From Lycorma delicatula (taxonomy: Eukaryota > Arthropoda > Insecta > Hemiptera > Fulgoridae), in contig NC_134460.1 in NCBI RefSeq assembly GCF_047948215.1, positions 121,781,324 through 121,845,323 on the forward strand: a stretch of 64,000 bases of DNA, in the 5' to 3' direction. Both the position numbers and the translations under genes were made by a program. This document shows, piece after piece, positions 10,628 through 23,277 of this stretch (positions are counted from its first letter, which is position 1; the number at the start of each line of letters is the position of its first letter). The notes under the pieces were generated by a model. The model made no database searches. It saw only the letters and a program-made list of their open reading frames with translations, and was not told where the DNA came from.

Positions 10628-11263
10628 TTACCTCCTTGTACGAAATAAAGGAAGTATTGTGATCGGGAAAGTATTCTGTTTTCAGATTTCAACGGAAATA
10701 TCCATTTTGACTAGTTTCGGCCTAACGTCTGTATGTGTGTTTGTATTTCGCATAAATCAAAAACGATTAGCCGTACAATGTTGAACTTTTGGATTTCGGA
10801 CTGTTGTAACATCTAGATGTGCACCTTTCGTTTTGACTGCAATCAACTGTACCAAAAGTCTCAAAAAAGCCCAAAATTAAAAAAAAATTGAATTTTGACT
10901 TTTTCTCAACTGTAGTAATAAGCCCTCATCGAGAGGTTTTCAACGATATTTCATAAGTGGTACTTATTTTCATTGGTTCCAGAGTTATAGCCAAAAAAAA
11001 GTTTAATTAATGAAATCTTTGGATCAAGGGGAAGGGCACATAGGTTCGAATCGGACTTCATTTCTACTTTTTTTTAAATATTTTGATTTATTAATAATTA
11101 TTAACCTCTGATTGTAAAACTTTTTTTACGATAAATAATTCAATAATAAAAAAAAAAAAATGAAAAAATATCAGAAGTTATTAATGAAATATAATTTGAC
11201 GTACTTTTCATTTTTGTTAAAAAATGTGTATATGTAATTTAATAGGCGTATCACATCAGATTT
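10628..11263 (+). repeat. Repeat family B, copy 4
   Basis: Starts TTACCTCCTTGTACGAAAT and ends AATAGGCGTATCACATCAGA, where about 20 bp of the usual end (AAGGAAGTCATGTGGTGTCC) is deleted. The internal GGTTCGAATCGGACTTCAT block is at about 11044. Confidence 0.8.
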
Positions 11264-12302
11264 TTTTTTACCTTTGTTCATCCCTTTCAAGGTCAAATTT
11301 CGAAAAGTCTAGAAAATAATTTTTAGATATTTATATAAAAATGACACATCAAAAAATCATGGTGATATCTTCCTTTGTTATCGAGAAATTAAAAAAAAAT
11401 AGCTGAATTTAAAAAATAAATTCAAAATCCATTTTAACCCTTTATTAAAAAAATCCTTTCGTAATCTGCACTTACACCGTAAGAAGATCGTGTATACAAA
11501 TTTTCATCAATTATTTTCAGTAAGTTTTGCTGGTCATTGACGAATCACTCAGTCAGTCGGGGTAATTTACTTGTAGGTATATAAAATAAAAGAATCAGGA
11601 ATAAAAAGAGAAAATAAATGTATAAATAAAAGAAATATATATATAACGTGAAGCAGATAATTCACTATAAAAAAATGAATTAATAGAAAAAAGATAAATT
11701 TGTTTTTAATACCTGAATTATCTGAACGAGTTGTTAAAAAAGGGAGAAAAAATTATCAGAAACTTTTTTTTTTATTTAAAAAGAAAAATTATTATAAAAT
11801 ATTATATGCGGTCGAGTTTGAGAATAAAAATGAGTTTAAAACTTTTCAAACTTTTTTTTTATTTTGAGTGTCTTTTTATGTAAATCGGAAAAAAGTGCCT
11901 GCTTTTAGAGCTCTTAATTCTGAAGCCGTAATTTGTGGTTATAAAATCCATATACAAATTGTTTTCAATTTTGTAGTATTTTCTTATTAGATTTTGTAAT
12001 AAGGGGTTCTGCTAAATCTCTAATCATTTTATACTTTTTTCACTTTTTACGACTTTAGTAAAATCAATATATCTTTCAACTACAAGTGTGTTGGTAGTGA
12101 TATGGGACAGTGTGTGGGTTTCGTAACGAATTTAATTTTATAGTTTGTATGTTGAAACAATGTTATTGTAAGCTGATTTTGTATTGCAATTTAAAGTAAA
12201 ATGCAACAATAAAATACTGCATTAATTTTTATTATATTAATTGAATCTTATCCTGTTTTATGATATAGGTAGATAAAGAATACAAATTATATTTTGTAAT
12301 TA
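11264..12302. other. AT-rich spacer
   Basis: No gene or recognised repeat. ORFs are absent or very short. Confidence 0.45.
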
Positions 12303-13416
12303 TACGTAAATAAAAAAAACCTGACAACACACTCGCAGGACTTTCCCGTCATGCGGCTTTTTTCTGATACATGGCTTACACACACAACTTAATTTAAAAC
12401 ACATATTTATAATTTTATTTAAATAAAATATTTTTAGTTATTAATTCAACGATTTCGACTAAAGCGCGCGCATACCGTATTTCATTTGCGCGGGTGTGAC
12501 AGTACTAGCGGCCACTTTAAATACTTTTTTACATTTTAAATATTATTCATTTATTTAATTCTATTACTGACCTGTGACGTTACAACATAACAGTCGACTA
12601 CAGCAAACCCACCAGGTTGGTCTAGTGATGAACTCGTCATCGCAAATCAGCTGATTTTGAAGTCAAGAGTTCTAAGTTTGAAATCCTAGAAAAAGCAGTT
12701 ACTTTTATGCGGATTTAAATACCAGGTCGTGCATACCGGTGTTCTTTGGTGGTTCGGTTTCAGTTAACCACACATCTGAGGAATGATCGACCTGAAACTG
12801 TACAAGACTACACTTCCGTTACATTCATATATGTCATTCTCATTCATCCTCTGAATAATATTTTACGGTGGTTCAGGAGGCTAAACAGAAAAAGAAAGAA
12901 AAAAAAGATGACTGCAGCAGCTGTATGTCAATGCTACACTAGCGCTTCTTGTGGTAAGAGGGAGTACTAACAGGTCCTTTCACCACTACTTTATTTAGAG
13001 CATTTTTTTGAGTTGTGGGTGCGATTGTGCAAAAGGTTTTTTAAAAATATTTTTTAATTATTAATAAATGTGCGTGAAAAAATAAGACCTAATTTATGCA
13101 AAATCTTGACCTTGTTCTACAGCTTCACCACCTTAACCTTTTAAGCAAAAAATTTAATGACATTAGTGCCCCATATATAGAAGTAATCTGACCAAGTTTG
13201 GTAAATATCGTCGGCCTAGTAGTTCTGGAGATACTATAAGGTGTAAATACCGTACACACACACTTATATGCGAACTTTTCTATCCGGTTTTTTGGGTTCC
13301 TTAGGTGTCAAAAAGTAAAGGTACAAAAAATCCGGTGAAAATCGTATATGCCCAAATTGGACCGATTTACTTTCCCTTCTAAAGCTATAGCGCTAGACGG
13401 GAAAGTAATAATGAAG
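12303..13416 (-). repeat. Repeat family F, copy 2 (interrupted by SINE A)
   Basis: Plus-strand left end reads AAACCTGACAACACACTCG and CTTTCCCGTCATGCGGC; right end closes with the palindrome CCCTTCTAAAGCTATAGCGC followed by TAGACGGGAAAGTAA. Blocks match the copy at 34.7 kb in the same order. A SINE A copy sits at 12606-12909. The ORFs at 12746-12970 and 13308-13490 are read-through of these repeats. Confidence 0.75.
12606..12909 (+). repeat. SINE family A, copy 2, with target duplication
   Basis: Full-length: ACCCACCAGGTTGGTCTAGT head, GGTGTTCTTTGGTGGTTCGG body, GGAGGCTAAACAG tail and an A-rich end. It is flanked by GACTACAGCA (12596-12605) and GACTGCAGCA (12910-12919), a 10-bp duplication with one mismatch. 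That fits LINE-mediated insertion into an existing family F copy. Confidence 0.8.
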
Positions 13417-14740
13417 CATAATTTTAGTTTCACTGAAATTCCTACGTAAATATTTGTAGAGATTACACAATTTTTCAGTGTTCTATGCAATTTATAATGA
13501 AACTTTTGATTGTTGCTTTATTTTAATGAGCAGTTAGACGTATTAACGGCACTTACTACTCGTTTTTATGTTTTACATTTTTATTTTTACGTGTAAATAT
13601 TTTATCTTTTACAAAGAGATATTTCAATTATTTTTCTATGTACTACATGCGTAGCCTTTTTTTTATTTTCAATAATTACAATTATAAGAATCGTACGATT
13701 CCACGTTTTATGTTATTGCGTTTTCTTAGAAATTAAATGTTTATTCTGCAATTTTATCTTTACAGTTTTATTTAAAAATATAAAGTGTGGAGTAAGGTTA
13801 TTAAATGTTGTTAAAGAGTAATTTTCAGAATCGGAGATAATATTTTGTTGCGCATGACGTTTGGAAGTGTAAATTATTATTAACTCTTAATGACAAAACT
13901 AATTTAAAATATAACGAAAGGTTTCTTTTCATGAAATTGGATCCTTCATCAAATGTGTTAATGTAATTTTTTGTCATCATTAAAATTCAGTTGATGACTG
14001 TAAATAACAAATCGTTTGACGTATTTGAAAAAAAAATACATACACATTACATAAATCCATTCACATTATGCAAAAAGATGAAACCACTTTTCATGTGAAT
14101 AAAAAAATACGCACATCACCACGGATGAAACGTTTGAACCAGTTACAAACTGAAGTGATCCGTTAAATTCAGGTCCTTTCTTTACTCGAATTTAATACAG
14201 GCATACTTAAACAACCCTTTTCGTCCTTCCAAACGATCAGGGGGTGAAAGTCCAGCCTGTCGAGAAAATTTCCCAAGTAATTTTCTTGGAAACTGTAAAA
14301 GCGATTGTTGAATGTCGAGCAAAATATCATTGAAGGACGAACACTACGTTAAGGATCTTCCTGTTTCACGAAATCTAGACCCTAAACGAAAATTAATCGA
14401 TTTATCTGATTATGCACTATCGGGAAAATTAGAATTAAAAACTTTCTGGCATTCATAATAATATCTAGGAACTAAATAATTATACAAGAAAAAAAAATAC
14501 GCTAGACTTGGGAAAATGGCACGCTTGTTTTACTGTAGTGAAACTATTGACAGACGTAGGTACGACGAGTTCCTACGCGTTAAGCTTAAAACTACGCGTT
14601 TTGACCTTGTATAGTACATTCTCAGCAAATATTTGTCTTCCAGGTAACCCGTAACAACGAACATACAAATGTACGATCGGCGTCCGTTTTGAGTTGCGCG
14701 ACTTTTATGAACGCATTGTATGTTACTATACTCGTTTTTC
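13417..14740. other. Spacer without recognised gene
   Basis: AT-rich DNA with a somewhat more balanced stretch around 14160-14360 that shows no open frame or motif I recognise. Confidence 0.45.
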
Positions 14741-14744
14741 TGTT

Positions 14745-15105
14745 ACTATACTCGTAAATACAAAAAAAAAATTACAAAAATTTTTAAAAACTTGCTTTAT
14801 ATTTTTTAGTCATACTTTAATATCAAATTATTGTCATACATTGCACGAGTTTAATTTAGTAGGTGAATTTGGATTTCAAAAGATAACATCATATTGAAAT
14901 CCGCATAGCCGTTTTGCAGATTTTGTAATTTTTTACACCCGCACCCTTAATTTACTTCCGTATGGGGGGGATATTTGCAAAAGTAATTGTGGAATATTGT
15001 ATTGTTACCCGATTTTAGTAACTGTGCAAAATTTCATCAATCGGTAATGTCAGAAAGTATGTTAAATTAAGGATGCAATATTTGAGGACAAACGTGAAAA
15101 AAAAA
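14745..15105 (+). repeat. Repeat family J, copy 1
   Basis: Shares with 33335-33668 (inverted there) the blocks AAAACTTGCTTTATATTTTT, GTCATACATTGCACGAGTTT, GCATAGCCGTTTTG, CACCCTTAATTTAC and GCAAAATTTCATCAATCGG. The ORF 14694-14897 overlaps it and is not a gene. Confidence 0.6.
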
Positions 15106-16004
15106 ACATTGAGTTAAAGAAAAGCAAGTAATAATATTCTCTTCGCGTATTTATACCTTTATTGTGTCATGGACATAAGTATATTTAATCGCTTTTGCGG
15201 CCGCAAGATAATGAAAATTTTAAGTGTTACCTCTTGACAAGATATCGCGTCTAATTTAAATAGTTCGGTCGTTATTGACATGTTTCACTTAAAATAGAAG
15301 ATAGTGAGTGGCATGGAGTGTACTTTTCAATTATCAATAGCTTGTTCTTATTTTTTTTTTCATAATACTTGTACCTTGCCACGTATTACCGATTATAATA
15401 TTGTACATTACTGAATTATTTTGATGAATATTTATATCTGGGTGTGTGCTTTTTTATAGCGAATTATTTCGTAATGTAAATCCAAATTAAAAAAGTTAAA
15501 TTTTATTACGTACTTTAGTTAAATATTTTTTTTAGATTGTTCAAAAACATTTTAAGTATTTTATTTTGTTGTTAGCCGTAAAAACGTATTGTTATCATCT
15601 AAACAGTGTTTATTACATGATAATTATTTCTTTGTTATACTTTTTTCATTAATGAAATTTTTTTTATTTTTGTTTATTATTGTTATTATTAAAAGTGTAG
15701 AATTTTCCTTGCATACTCTTTTTTATATATATTTTTGTATGACTGCGTGTACAATTATTTTCTATTATACATTTATCAGTTACGTAAATGAAATAAATAA
15801 CTTACCCCGCACATCTCAATCTGTGTACATAAGAAAGGAGGAAATTGTTACGTATTTTGCAGTATTATTTTAGATTTTAATAAAAACCGCTCTTTTTGCC
15901 TTATAAATAATAATTTCCTAAAACTAGCAGTTCAGTGAACAGAAGATCTCGCCAATATGTACTGTGTTTTACAAATTCATCTGTATAAAGAAATCTCTAT
16001 TTAA
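15106..16004. other. AT-rich spacer
   Basis: No recognised repeat. The 94-residue ORF at 15589-15873 is Phe/Ile/Leu-rich, as expected of AT-rich DNA, and has no supporting features. Confidence 0.45.
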
Positions 16005-16006
16005 TA

Positions 16007-17340
16007 CAGGGCGTTTCATAATGTTCTTAGGAGTTACAAAAATTCAGTACAAAAAAAGTATTTCACTTACCTAAATGAAAGTTGTACGGGGTGATGCAGG
16101 GACTCAAACAGCTTTTGTTAAAATCTATAAATGTTTTGTTAAAATCTATAAATGCTCCTCTGGTTACACGGCACACATCAACACGAAAGTCTAGCTCTTG
16201 CCAAACTCTTTCTATCATGTCATTTTCGATAGAGTTGATTGCATTGATTATGCGATCCTTTAGCTCAGCGAAATCGTGCGGCATTGGTGGGATAAGCACC
16301 TTATCTTTCACGTAATCCCAGAGAAAGAAATCACATGGCGTGAGGTCTGGTAATCTTGGTAGCATAATGTGTTGGTCTTCTTCAGACGCACGTCCTATCC
16401 AGCGCCGAGGTAATGTTGTTAAGGTACTGTCGAACCTCGTTATGAAAACGGGCAGGAAAACCATCTTGCTGGAAAATGGAAGTCGTTGAGTAGCTGAGGC
16501 ATAAGCCATAATTGTAACATATCCAGGTATATCATGCCGGTTACTGTCGTTTCCATAAAAAAAAGAAATACACTGCCTCACCGAGAGATCGCACAAAAAA
16601 CTTTTACTTTCGGAGAATCTCGAATGTGTTCCATATAAGCGTGTGGGTTTTCAGTTCCCCAAACTCGCACGTTATGACGGTATATTTTGCCGCTAATATG
16701 GAAAGTAGCTTCATCGCTGAAAATTATCTTTTTTAGAAAACCTTCATCTAACAACATCTCTTCCTGTAACTGTAAACAAAAATCGAGCCTACGTGTTTTA
16801 TCTCCATCATAAAGACTCTGCATTAATTGAAGATGGTACGGTTTGCATAATAAACGTTTACGGAGAACTCTCCTCACTGTTGTTTTCGGAATTCCTAATT
16901 CTCTGCATGCAGCCGCAGTCGATTTTGACGGGCTGCGAATGAAATTTGCACCCACACGTTCGACATTGACTTCTGAGGTTGATGGACGACCAGTTGGTTG
17001 ATTTTCGCTTGCACAAGCAACCAGTTTCACTGAATTGTTTATACCTTGCACGAATTGAATTGTCACTTGGTGGCTCCTTATGAAATTTCAACCGAAACGC
17101 CCGTTGCACAGAAATTACTGACTGACAAGTGAAATTCTAACACACAACGACTTCTCGCTTCCCGTAGCAGCCATTTTATCTACTGTCGACGCCTAGCGAG
17201 CATTTTACTGTGACTGCCTAGTATATGTGGAAAAATCTATTTGAAGTTCTCTTTCGTACAGTACTAGTATAATTCTTATGTGTGAAATAGTTTTTCTTAA
17301 TAAATTTTCGAAACTTCGAAGAACATTATGAAACACCCTG
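16007..17340 (-). mobile_element. Mariner-type DNA transposon with both TIRs (T1)
   Basis: A 1,334-bp element. Left end CAGGGCGTTTCATAATGTTC and right end reverse complement CAGGGTGTTTCATAATGTTC match at 19 of the first 20 bases, and similarity continues imperfectly to about 38 bp. TA dinucleotides flank both ends (16005-16006 and 17341-17342), the mariner target duplication. A single transposase frame fills the interior on the minus strand. It is the most complete DNA transposon in the window, but frameshifts make it non-autonomous. Confidence 0.92.
16063..17174 (-). pseudogene. Frameshifted transposase of T1
   Basis: The likely original start is the ATG at 17174 (MAATGSEKSLC), and the stop is at 16063-16065. 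The N-terminal part has the helix-turn-helix wording VQRAFRLKFHKEPPSDNSIR, followed by a linker with LGIPKTTVRRVL. The first catalytic block IIFSDEATFHISG is intact. The middle is out of frame around the second Asp: another frame reads FQQDG followed by FPARFHNEVRQYL. The third block LPDLTPCDFFLWDYVKDKV is intact. At least three frame changes separate the parts. A 21-bp perfect tandem duplication (16113-16133 and 16134-16154) repeats FIDFNK near the C-terminus. Expected length is about 350 residues, which the footprint matches. Family assignment is firm. Confidence 0.88.
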
Positions 17341-17356
17341 TACAATAAATATAAAA

Positions 17357-17814
17357 AAATTGATGTTGACACCACATGAATTCCTTTTACATTTGTTAAA
17401 TTATATGTACACAGATTTGCTGCTCTTCATTTAAAATTATTTTAGTTGAAAGTTATACGATTCTCCAATTCTTTAATAAAAGTGGACAGTTACACAATTG
17501 CTAAAATATTAGTTTTTATTAACATCAAATATTTATACATTATTAATTCAACAATTTTACTTGAAATATTAGGTTATAGTAAAAGTCATTTTATTACTCT
17601 TTAAATAAATGTACGTCTTACATCTATGTAATACTATGTTTTTCTAAAATATGATGTAACCATCAACCAAATGAAAACATAAACGATACAGGAGAAGGTT
17701 ACTAAATTTTATAGCGATATTTATTATCAAGTACAGTGAAGCAAATGCATAAATAAAGAATACTATTCTAAATAATAATCTTCAATTAATATTACATAAT
17801 CAAATGTTTCACAA
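17357..17814 (-). repeat. Repeat family C, copy 2
   Basis: Matches copy 1 block by block (GATTTGCTGC, TTCTTTAATAAAAGTGGAC AGTTACACAATT, GATGTAACCATCAAC) but carries about 100 bp more near its end. As at 1.4 kb it is followed directly by family B with the shared terminus AAATCTGATGTGGACAC. Confidence 0.7.
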
Positions 17815-18278
17815 ATCTGATGTGGACACTACATGACCGTTGTGCCTTCCTCTGGTAAGATCCAAATATTTCATTAATTAAAATTTTATTTGACTATAAC
17901 TCTGGAACCAATGAAAATAAGTACCACTTATGATACATTGTTGAAAAGCTCTCAATGAGGGCTTATTACTGCAGTTAAGAAAATTCCCAAAATCTAATTT
18001 TTTTTTATTTTGGGTTTTTTTTTACACTTTTGGTCCAGTTGATTGGAGTCAAAACGAAAGTTGCGCAACTAGATGTTACAGCAGTCCGAAATCCAAAATG
18101 TCAACATCCTACGGTTAATCGTTTTTGAGTTATGCGAGATGCGAGGTACGTACAGACGTCACGCCGAAAGTATTCAAAATGGATTCAGGGATGGTGAAAA
18201 TAGATATTTCCGTTGAAATCTGAAAACCTAAATTTTTCGCGATCACAGTACTTCCTTTACTTCGTACAAGGAAGTAAA
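17815..18278 (-). repeat. Repeat family B, internally deleted copy 5
   Basis: Starts with the shared terminus but jumps from CACTACATGACC straight to GTTGTGCCTTCC, so the ~250-bp A/T-rich end segment is lost. It ends CTTCGTACAAGGAAGTAAA. Confidence 0.75.
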
Positions 18279-19867
18279 AAATAGAACGGAATTATCAATA
18301 ATAATAATTTTAGCGTCTAAATAGAAAAAGAAGACGACGTCATCGTTGTTAGTCTATGTTACTTATTTTTCATCAGTTACTTTTCCTTTTTTTAATCATT
18401 GTGTAAATTTGTCGCTTTTGTGTTCCTTGAAAAGAATTTGTGTAGACCTCCTCTTACTTTAAAACAAAACTGAAAGAAAGATCTGAAATAAAATGAAATT
18501 GCAAATCAAAACGTATTAAAAAAAAAAAAAAACAATAAACAATACTTTCCAAATTACTTAGGTTTTTATTTATTTTTTAAATCTGTAAGATTAGTATGTG
18601 TGTGTACGGGGTTTTTTAATTCTGATTTCAAAAACTAAAGAAAAATATTTAAAGTATATTTTTGTTAATTTTTAGTCAATTTTTTGAGGTCGGGTTAAAA
18701 AACTTATTTTAGATATTATTACTGCTTCCATGCTTTTTAAACTCGTTTTCATGAATGGATGATGAGGGGTTTTTGTAATTTAAATGAGACTCCTTGGATC
18801 AATAGCCATACATTTTATCTCACAGCTTTTAGTCCGACATCGTTCAGCAGATCATTCTTTATAGAAACGGTTGTAAGTTTTATATGGGCGTATTTTACGT
18901 TTAAAATTTTTAATTAAAACTCAGTCACCGTATAGAAATAAATTATTTGTCTTAATTCTGTAAGTAAAGAATAAGTCATTTATATTTTATTAAATTTTCT
19001 TAATAATGTGGAGTGCATAGCTTAAAATATTTCTCAGCAATTTTTTATATATACTTGTACAGTATTTAATTCTATTAGGAAGATAAGATGTAATATTTAA
19101 AGAGCGTTCCACGCTTTCAGAAAACGAAGGACGATCAGATTCAGTTTTTCGCTTAATCGATATTATAAAATTAAAAAAAGCAAAATGTAGAAGTGAAACC
19201 CGGGTGAAAGTAAATGAACGAAAAATAACAAAAAATAAAACAACTTTAGTAAACAAAAATTAATTAAAAATAAATAATTAGAGAAAATACTCAAAATAAA
19301 AACGTAATAATGAGAAAAGAATCTGGAGTGATGCTGAACTTTCCGGTTTTTGCATAAAGCTTTACTTACCCAGTTTAAAAAACAAAACAAAACAAAAAAT
19401 TCTGAATGAATTTTTAAATTAGTTGAAAAGCTACAAGCTTTCATACAAATACACCTCTATGTGAAATATTTCTGAGTATTTGAACAAAAAAAAAAACAAT
19501 TAAAATAATTCTAACTGCACCCAGTGAAATGGACTGTATATAAAGAAAAAAAAATCCGAGTTATTAGGCTAAAAGAGACGATTTTTAATTTTTAAGCCTT
19601 CTGATGATTTATAACTGTATCCACAATAAATAAAAAACGTTTCTCCTCTTGAAGATTAAATTATCAAAAGTTCAAATTCAAATTTTTAGGGCGGGGACTT
19701 TTATAATTTGTTTTTTCCAAAATTCTTCACTTTTAGTTATTTCTAATCGTGTTTCCGATGATATTTTTTTGTACGTTGCAAATGTACCATAAAATTGTCT
19801 AATCTCTTACTCTTGTCTAAGATAAACACTCCCTCAATATTTCCCAAATCCTTCATTAGATTAAAAA
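18279..19867. other. AT-rich spacer
   Basis: No gene recognised. The minus-strand ORFs at 18990-19256 and 19163-19444 overlap each other in different frames, are Phe/Leu-rich and show no motif. The ORF 19743-19925 runs into family B. Confidence 0.45.
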
Positions 19868-20541
19868 AAAATCTGTTGTGGACACCACATGACTTCCTTG
19901 TACGCCTATTAAATGACATACACACACTTTTAAAAGTACATAAAATGTTATTTCACTAATAACTTCCGATTTTTTTTTAATGTTATTATTGAATTATTTC
20001 TTGGAAACAATTTACAATCAGAGGTTAATAATTATTAATAAATCGACGTATTTAAATGAAAAAAAAGTTAAAAAAAAGGAAATGAAGTCGGATTCGAATC
20101 GATGTGTACCTTCCGTTTGTAAGATCCAAATATTTTATTAATTAAAATATTTGGCTATAACTCTGGAACCAACGAAAATTAGTACCACTTATGATATATC
20201 GTTCAAAAGTTCTCTATGAGGGCTTATTACTGCAGTTAAAAAAAATCCCAAAATCCAAAATTTTGGGGTTTTGGGTTTTTTGAACATTTTTGTTCTAGTC
20301 GATTGCTGTTGTAAGGGGAGGTACACAATTAGATGTTACAACAGTCCTAAAATTTCAACATCCTACGGCTAATCGTTTTTTAGTTATGGGAGATACATAC
20401 GTACGTACGTACGTATAGACATCACACCGAAACTTGTCAAAATGGATTCAGTGATGGTCAAAATGCATATTTCTGTTGAAATCTGAAAACTGAAATTTTT
20501 CTGGATCACAATACTTGTCCTTTACTTCGTACAAGGACGTA
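19868..20541 (-). repeat. Repeat family B, full-length copy 6
   Basis: From AAATCTGTTGTGGACACC to CTTCGTACAAGGACGTAAA. It has the internal GTCGGATTCGAATCGATGTG block and a GTACGTACGTACGTACGTA expansion near 20397. Confidence 0.8.
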
Positions 20542-21356
20542 AAAAATAAACAAATAAAAACAACAGAATCGTTCCCTTAATAGGTTATCGCACAAATTTT
20601 CATTATTTATAATTGAAACCGTTAATGATATATAAAGCCAAATAAACGATGATGTACATGAACACAAAGAATTTCTCGATAAACTTTAAAGCTCACTTGC
20701 AGCGCAAGGTGGTTATGGATTGCTGATCCGGCAATTCATCTCCACATTCTTGTTATCACGATATCTTGTTACGGTCTGTTATCCCATCCACTGTACTATT
20801 AATAGTGCCAATGCCACTTTAGAACCCCGGATAGAACTTCTGTAATCTGTGCGTTTACGCTTTCTAAACTTTAACGAGTAAAATTCATATAGTTATTGTA
20901 ACTAAGGTATAGTTATTTTGGGTTGAGTAGAATTCAGAACTAACCATTATCATTGTCCTAGTTCAGAGACAGTTAGCATACGGAACGTCAATTTATACAC
21001 GCATATCCTAGCGGAAACATGTATCACCACTGTCCTAACTTCAAACTAGTGTATGTTGTGTAGGAGATCACCCGCTCCCATCAGTAGTGTCAAATCCTGA
21101 CGTATGCAGCTTGAGCTGTATTTCCGTCGGTCTAGGTTCGTTTCGCTGTTAGTAAAGGAAAACATTAAATGCTCTTCACAGAACGATATCCCAATCGTAA
21201 ATCAACATCTAATACATTTTCATCATTTCTTCCCTCCGGACGATCAAATAAGGTTTATCTGGTTTTAGTGGGGGTCTTGTCGAGAGCAACGGATTTTTAT
21301 AGAAGGAACTTAGTTAGGGCTTACTGTAGGATTCGTGCAAAGCCAACCTATCCTCG
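20542..21356. other. Less AT-rich unassigned block
   Basis: From about 20690 composition is more balanced than its surroundings. An ORF opens at 21169 and is interrupted at 21370 by a SINE; it would resume in frame after it. I recognise no protein family on either strand. It could be an old mobile element or host sequence. Confidence 0.4.
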
Positions 21357-21707
21357 ATGTTTATTGTCTATTTTTTTCTTTTTCTGTTTAGCCTCCGGAA
21401 CCACCGTAAGTTATTACTTTAGAGGATGAATGAGGATGATATGTATAAATGTAAATTAAGTGTAGTCTTGTACAGTCTCAGTTCGACCATTCCTCATATG
21501 TGTGGTTAATTGAAACCCAACCATCAAAGTACAACGGTATGTTTATTGTCTGGTTTCAGCTTACCGACTGTGCTGTGTAAAGTCACTCGGCGAGTGAACT
21601 TATCAGCAGAAGGCCAGGCTATATCTGGGATTACTCACTACGCGGTTGAAACTCCTGGACCAGCTATAAAATCGTTATACCCAGGAATCCAAACCTCATT
21701 CTTCTGA
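21169..21707 (+). pseudogene. Unidentified ORF interrupted by SINE A
   Basis: Two ORFs (21169-21429 and 21510-21707) lie on either side of a SINE whose 13-bp target duplication is read in the same frame in both, as C-L-L-S. Before the insertion there would have been one open frame of roughly 120 codons from 21169 to 21707. No signal peptide, membrane segment or known motif is evident; the predicted peptide is Arg/Ser-rich. It may be coincidence, but the shared frame and balanced composition set it apart from the other ORFs. No function is assigned. Confidence 0.25.
21370..21538 (-). repeat. SINE family A, 5'-truncated copy 3 with TSD
   Basis: 169 bp containing only the body and tail (CTGTTTAGCCTCCGGAACC through CCAACCATCAAAGTACAACG). 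The tRNA head is missing. It is flanked by perfect 13-bp repeats ATGTTTATTGTCT at 21357-21369 and 21539-21551. The A-rich tail (T-run on this strand) is at the left. 5' truncation plus TSD is typical of LINE machinery. Confidence 0.9.
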
Positions 21708-23277
21708 TTCAGACGGAAACTATGTTAATGCTCATTTATCACGGATCAGTGACCTCTCATACGGCCCAACGGCATTCTCTTCAAATTTAGGGTTTCGGAT
21801 CGAGCCAAGGCAACTTTATTTTAAATGTCGAGGAATTTAGGAATATAGAGAGGATTTTTTTTTTACCTATGTTAATACCTGTTAGATATTATAATAGGTA
21901 TGAAAGTAAAAAAAAATAAACAAAAAAAATGTTTTTGACGTTTTCACATTTATTTGACATCCACAACTGTGATTATATACACGTCCCTGTCCGGATAGCG
22001 AGTCAAGATGTGTGCGGTGGCCACTGATTTAATTGTGGATGTAAAATATAGTAAAACGTATTTCAAAAACACCAGCTCGCTCGCTTACACACATAAACCC
22101 GATACAATATTATTACAAGTGTATACTTCTGGATACTTTTATATTGATTAATAATACTGTTTACAAAACTTAATTTTGCCGAGAGCCAGAGCGAAAGAGA
22201 TAAATGCAAGGTAATGCAACTTTCATGTCGAGTATTCATACAGCGATTAATCATTCTTTGTCTTTTTTTAAAGGGTAAAAAATTATATTTGTGCAACGAT
22301 GTAACGAGTTCTGTAATTTGAAAATGATACTCTTTGAAATCTAGTGGATGACGTAAGAAGGTGAACAGTTTTATTTCAAGATAAATTTTGTTTAATAATA
22401 ACTAAATTATAAATTACTTTAGTGTTCATTGGAATAAGACGTTTAATTTTTAATTTAAATATATATTTTTTTTAATGACGTTGATTTTATTATCTAAGGG
22501 AACTCTTATTTGGTTTTGCATTAATTGTATCTAATTATTTTTCTTCTAATAATTTGTTAAAATTACTGTGATTTGTTTTATTAAAATATCTACCTTGATT
22601 GCTAAATTTGTACAACTTGTTTGTATGTCTGTTAACAAAGTTTTCCGGTTTGATTTATAATTGACCTTGATTTGTTATATCTATAATTACGATTACTTCA
22701 TTAATAAAAATAATTTTTTATTTATTTATAGTAAAAGATTAATTTATTCCAGACTTATTTTGGAAGAATTAAATGATTGATTAATAACAAATTAAGTTTT
22801 TATTTTAATTTAAAAATGCCAGAATAGGATTGCATACTTCTCGGTTTTATTCTTGATAGATTTTTATTTTAAATGCGCCATAGGGTATTTAAATATTAAT
22901 TACTTAATTGTGCAATATTAGAATATAATCGAGAAAAAAATCAAAATTCTTAATTAAAAGTTTTGTATTCCATTTGACCTCCATTAACCAACCGATTAAC
23001 GTTTTCATCATCAAAATTATACTACATTTAGAATATAATTGCCAAAAAAAAATTTGGGGTCCGGTCCGGTTGAACGCTTTGGATATATCTTTCTACCTCA
23101 TATAACATTTTTTAATAACCTCTAAAAAAAAAAGGTAAGGTATCCGAAATTGTAAAAAAATTATAATTCGTAAGTCGGCGGGTCCTACGGTACCACCTTT
23201 AAAAAAAAAGAAATTCCCATGTGCATTACTTTACAGTAGAATATTTAGTCTTGAAAATTAAAATTAGAAAAAAAATA
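21708..23277. other. Spacer without recognised gene
   Basis: The first ~130 bases keep the balanced composition of the preceding block, then the sequence turns AT-rich. The ORF 22063-22296 on the minus strand has no supporting features. Confidence 0.45.

Noticed and set aside
15589..15873. 94-residue membrane-like ORF
   Set aside because: Composition (Phe, Ile, Leu, Tyr) is what random AT-rich DNA gives; no start context, splice signals or motif.
18990..19444. Two overlapping minus-strand ORFs
   Set aside because: They overlap in different frames, are hydrophobic by composition only, and nothing supports expression.
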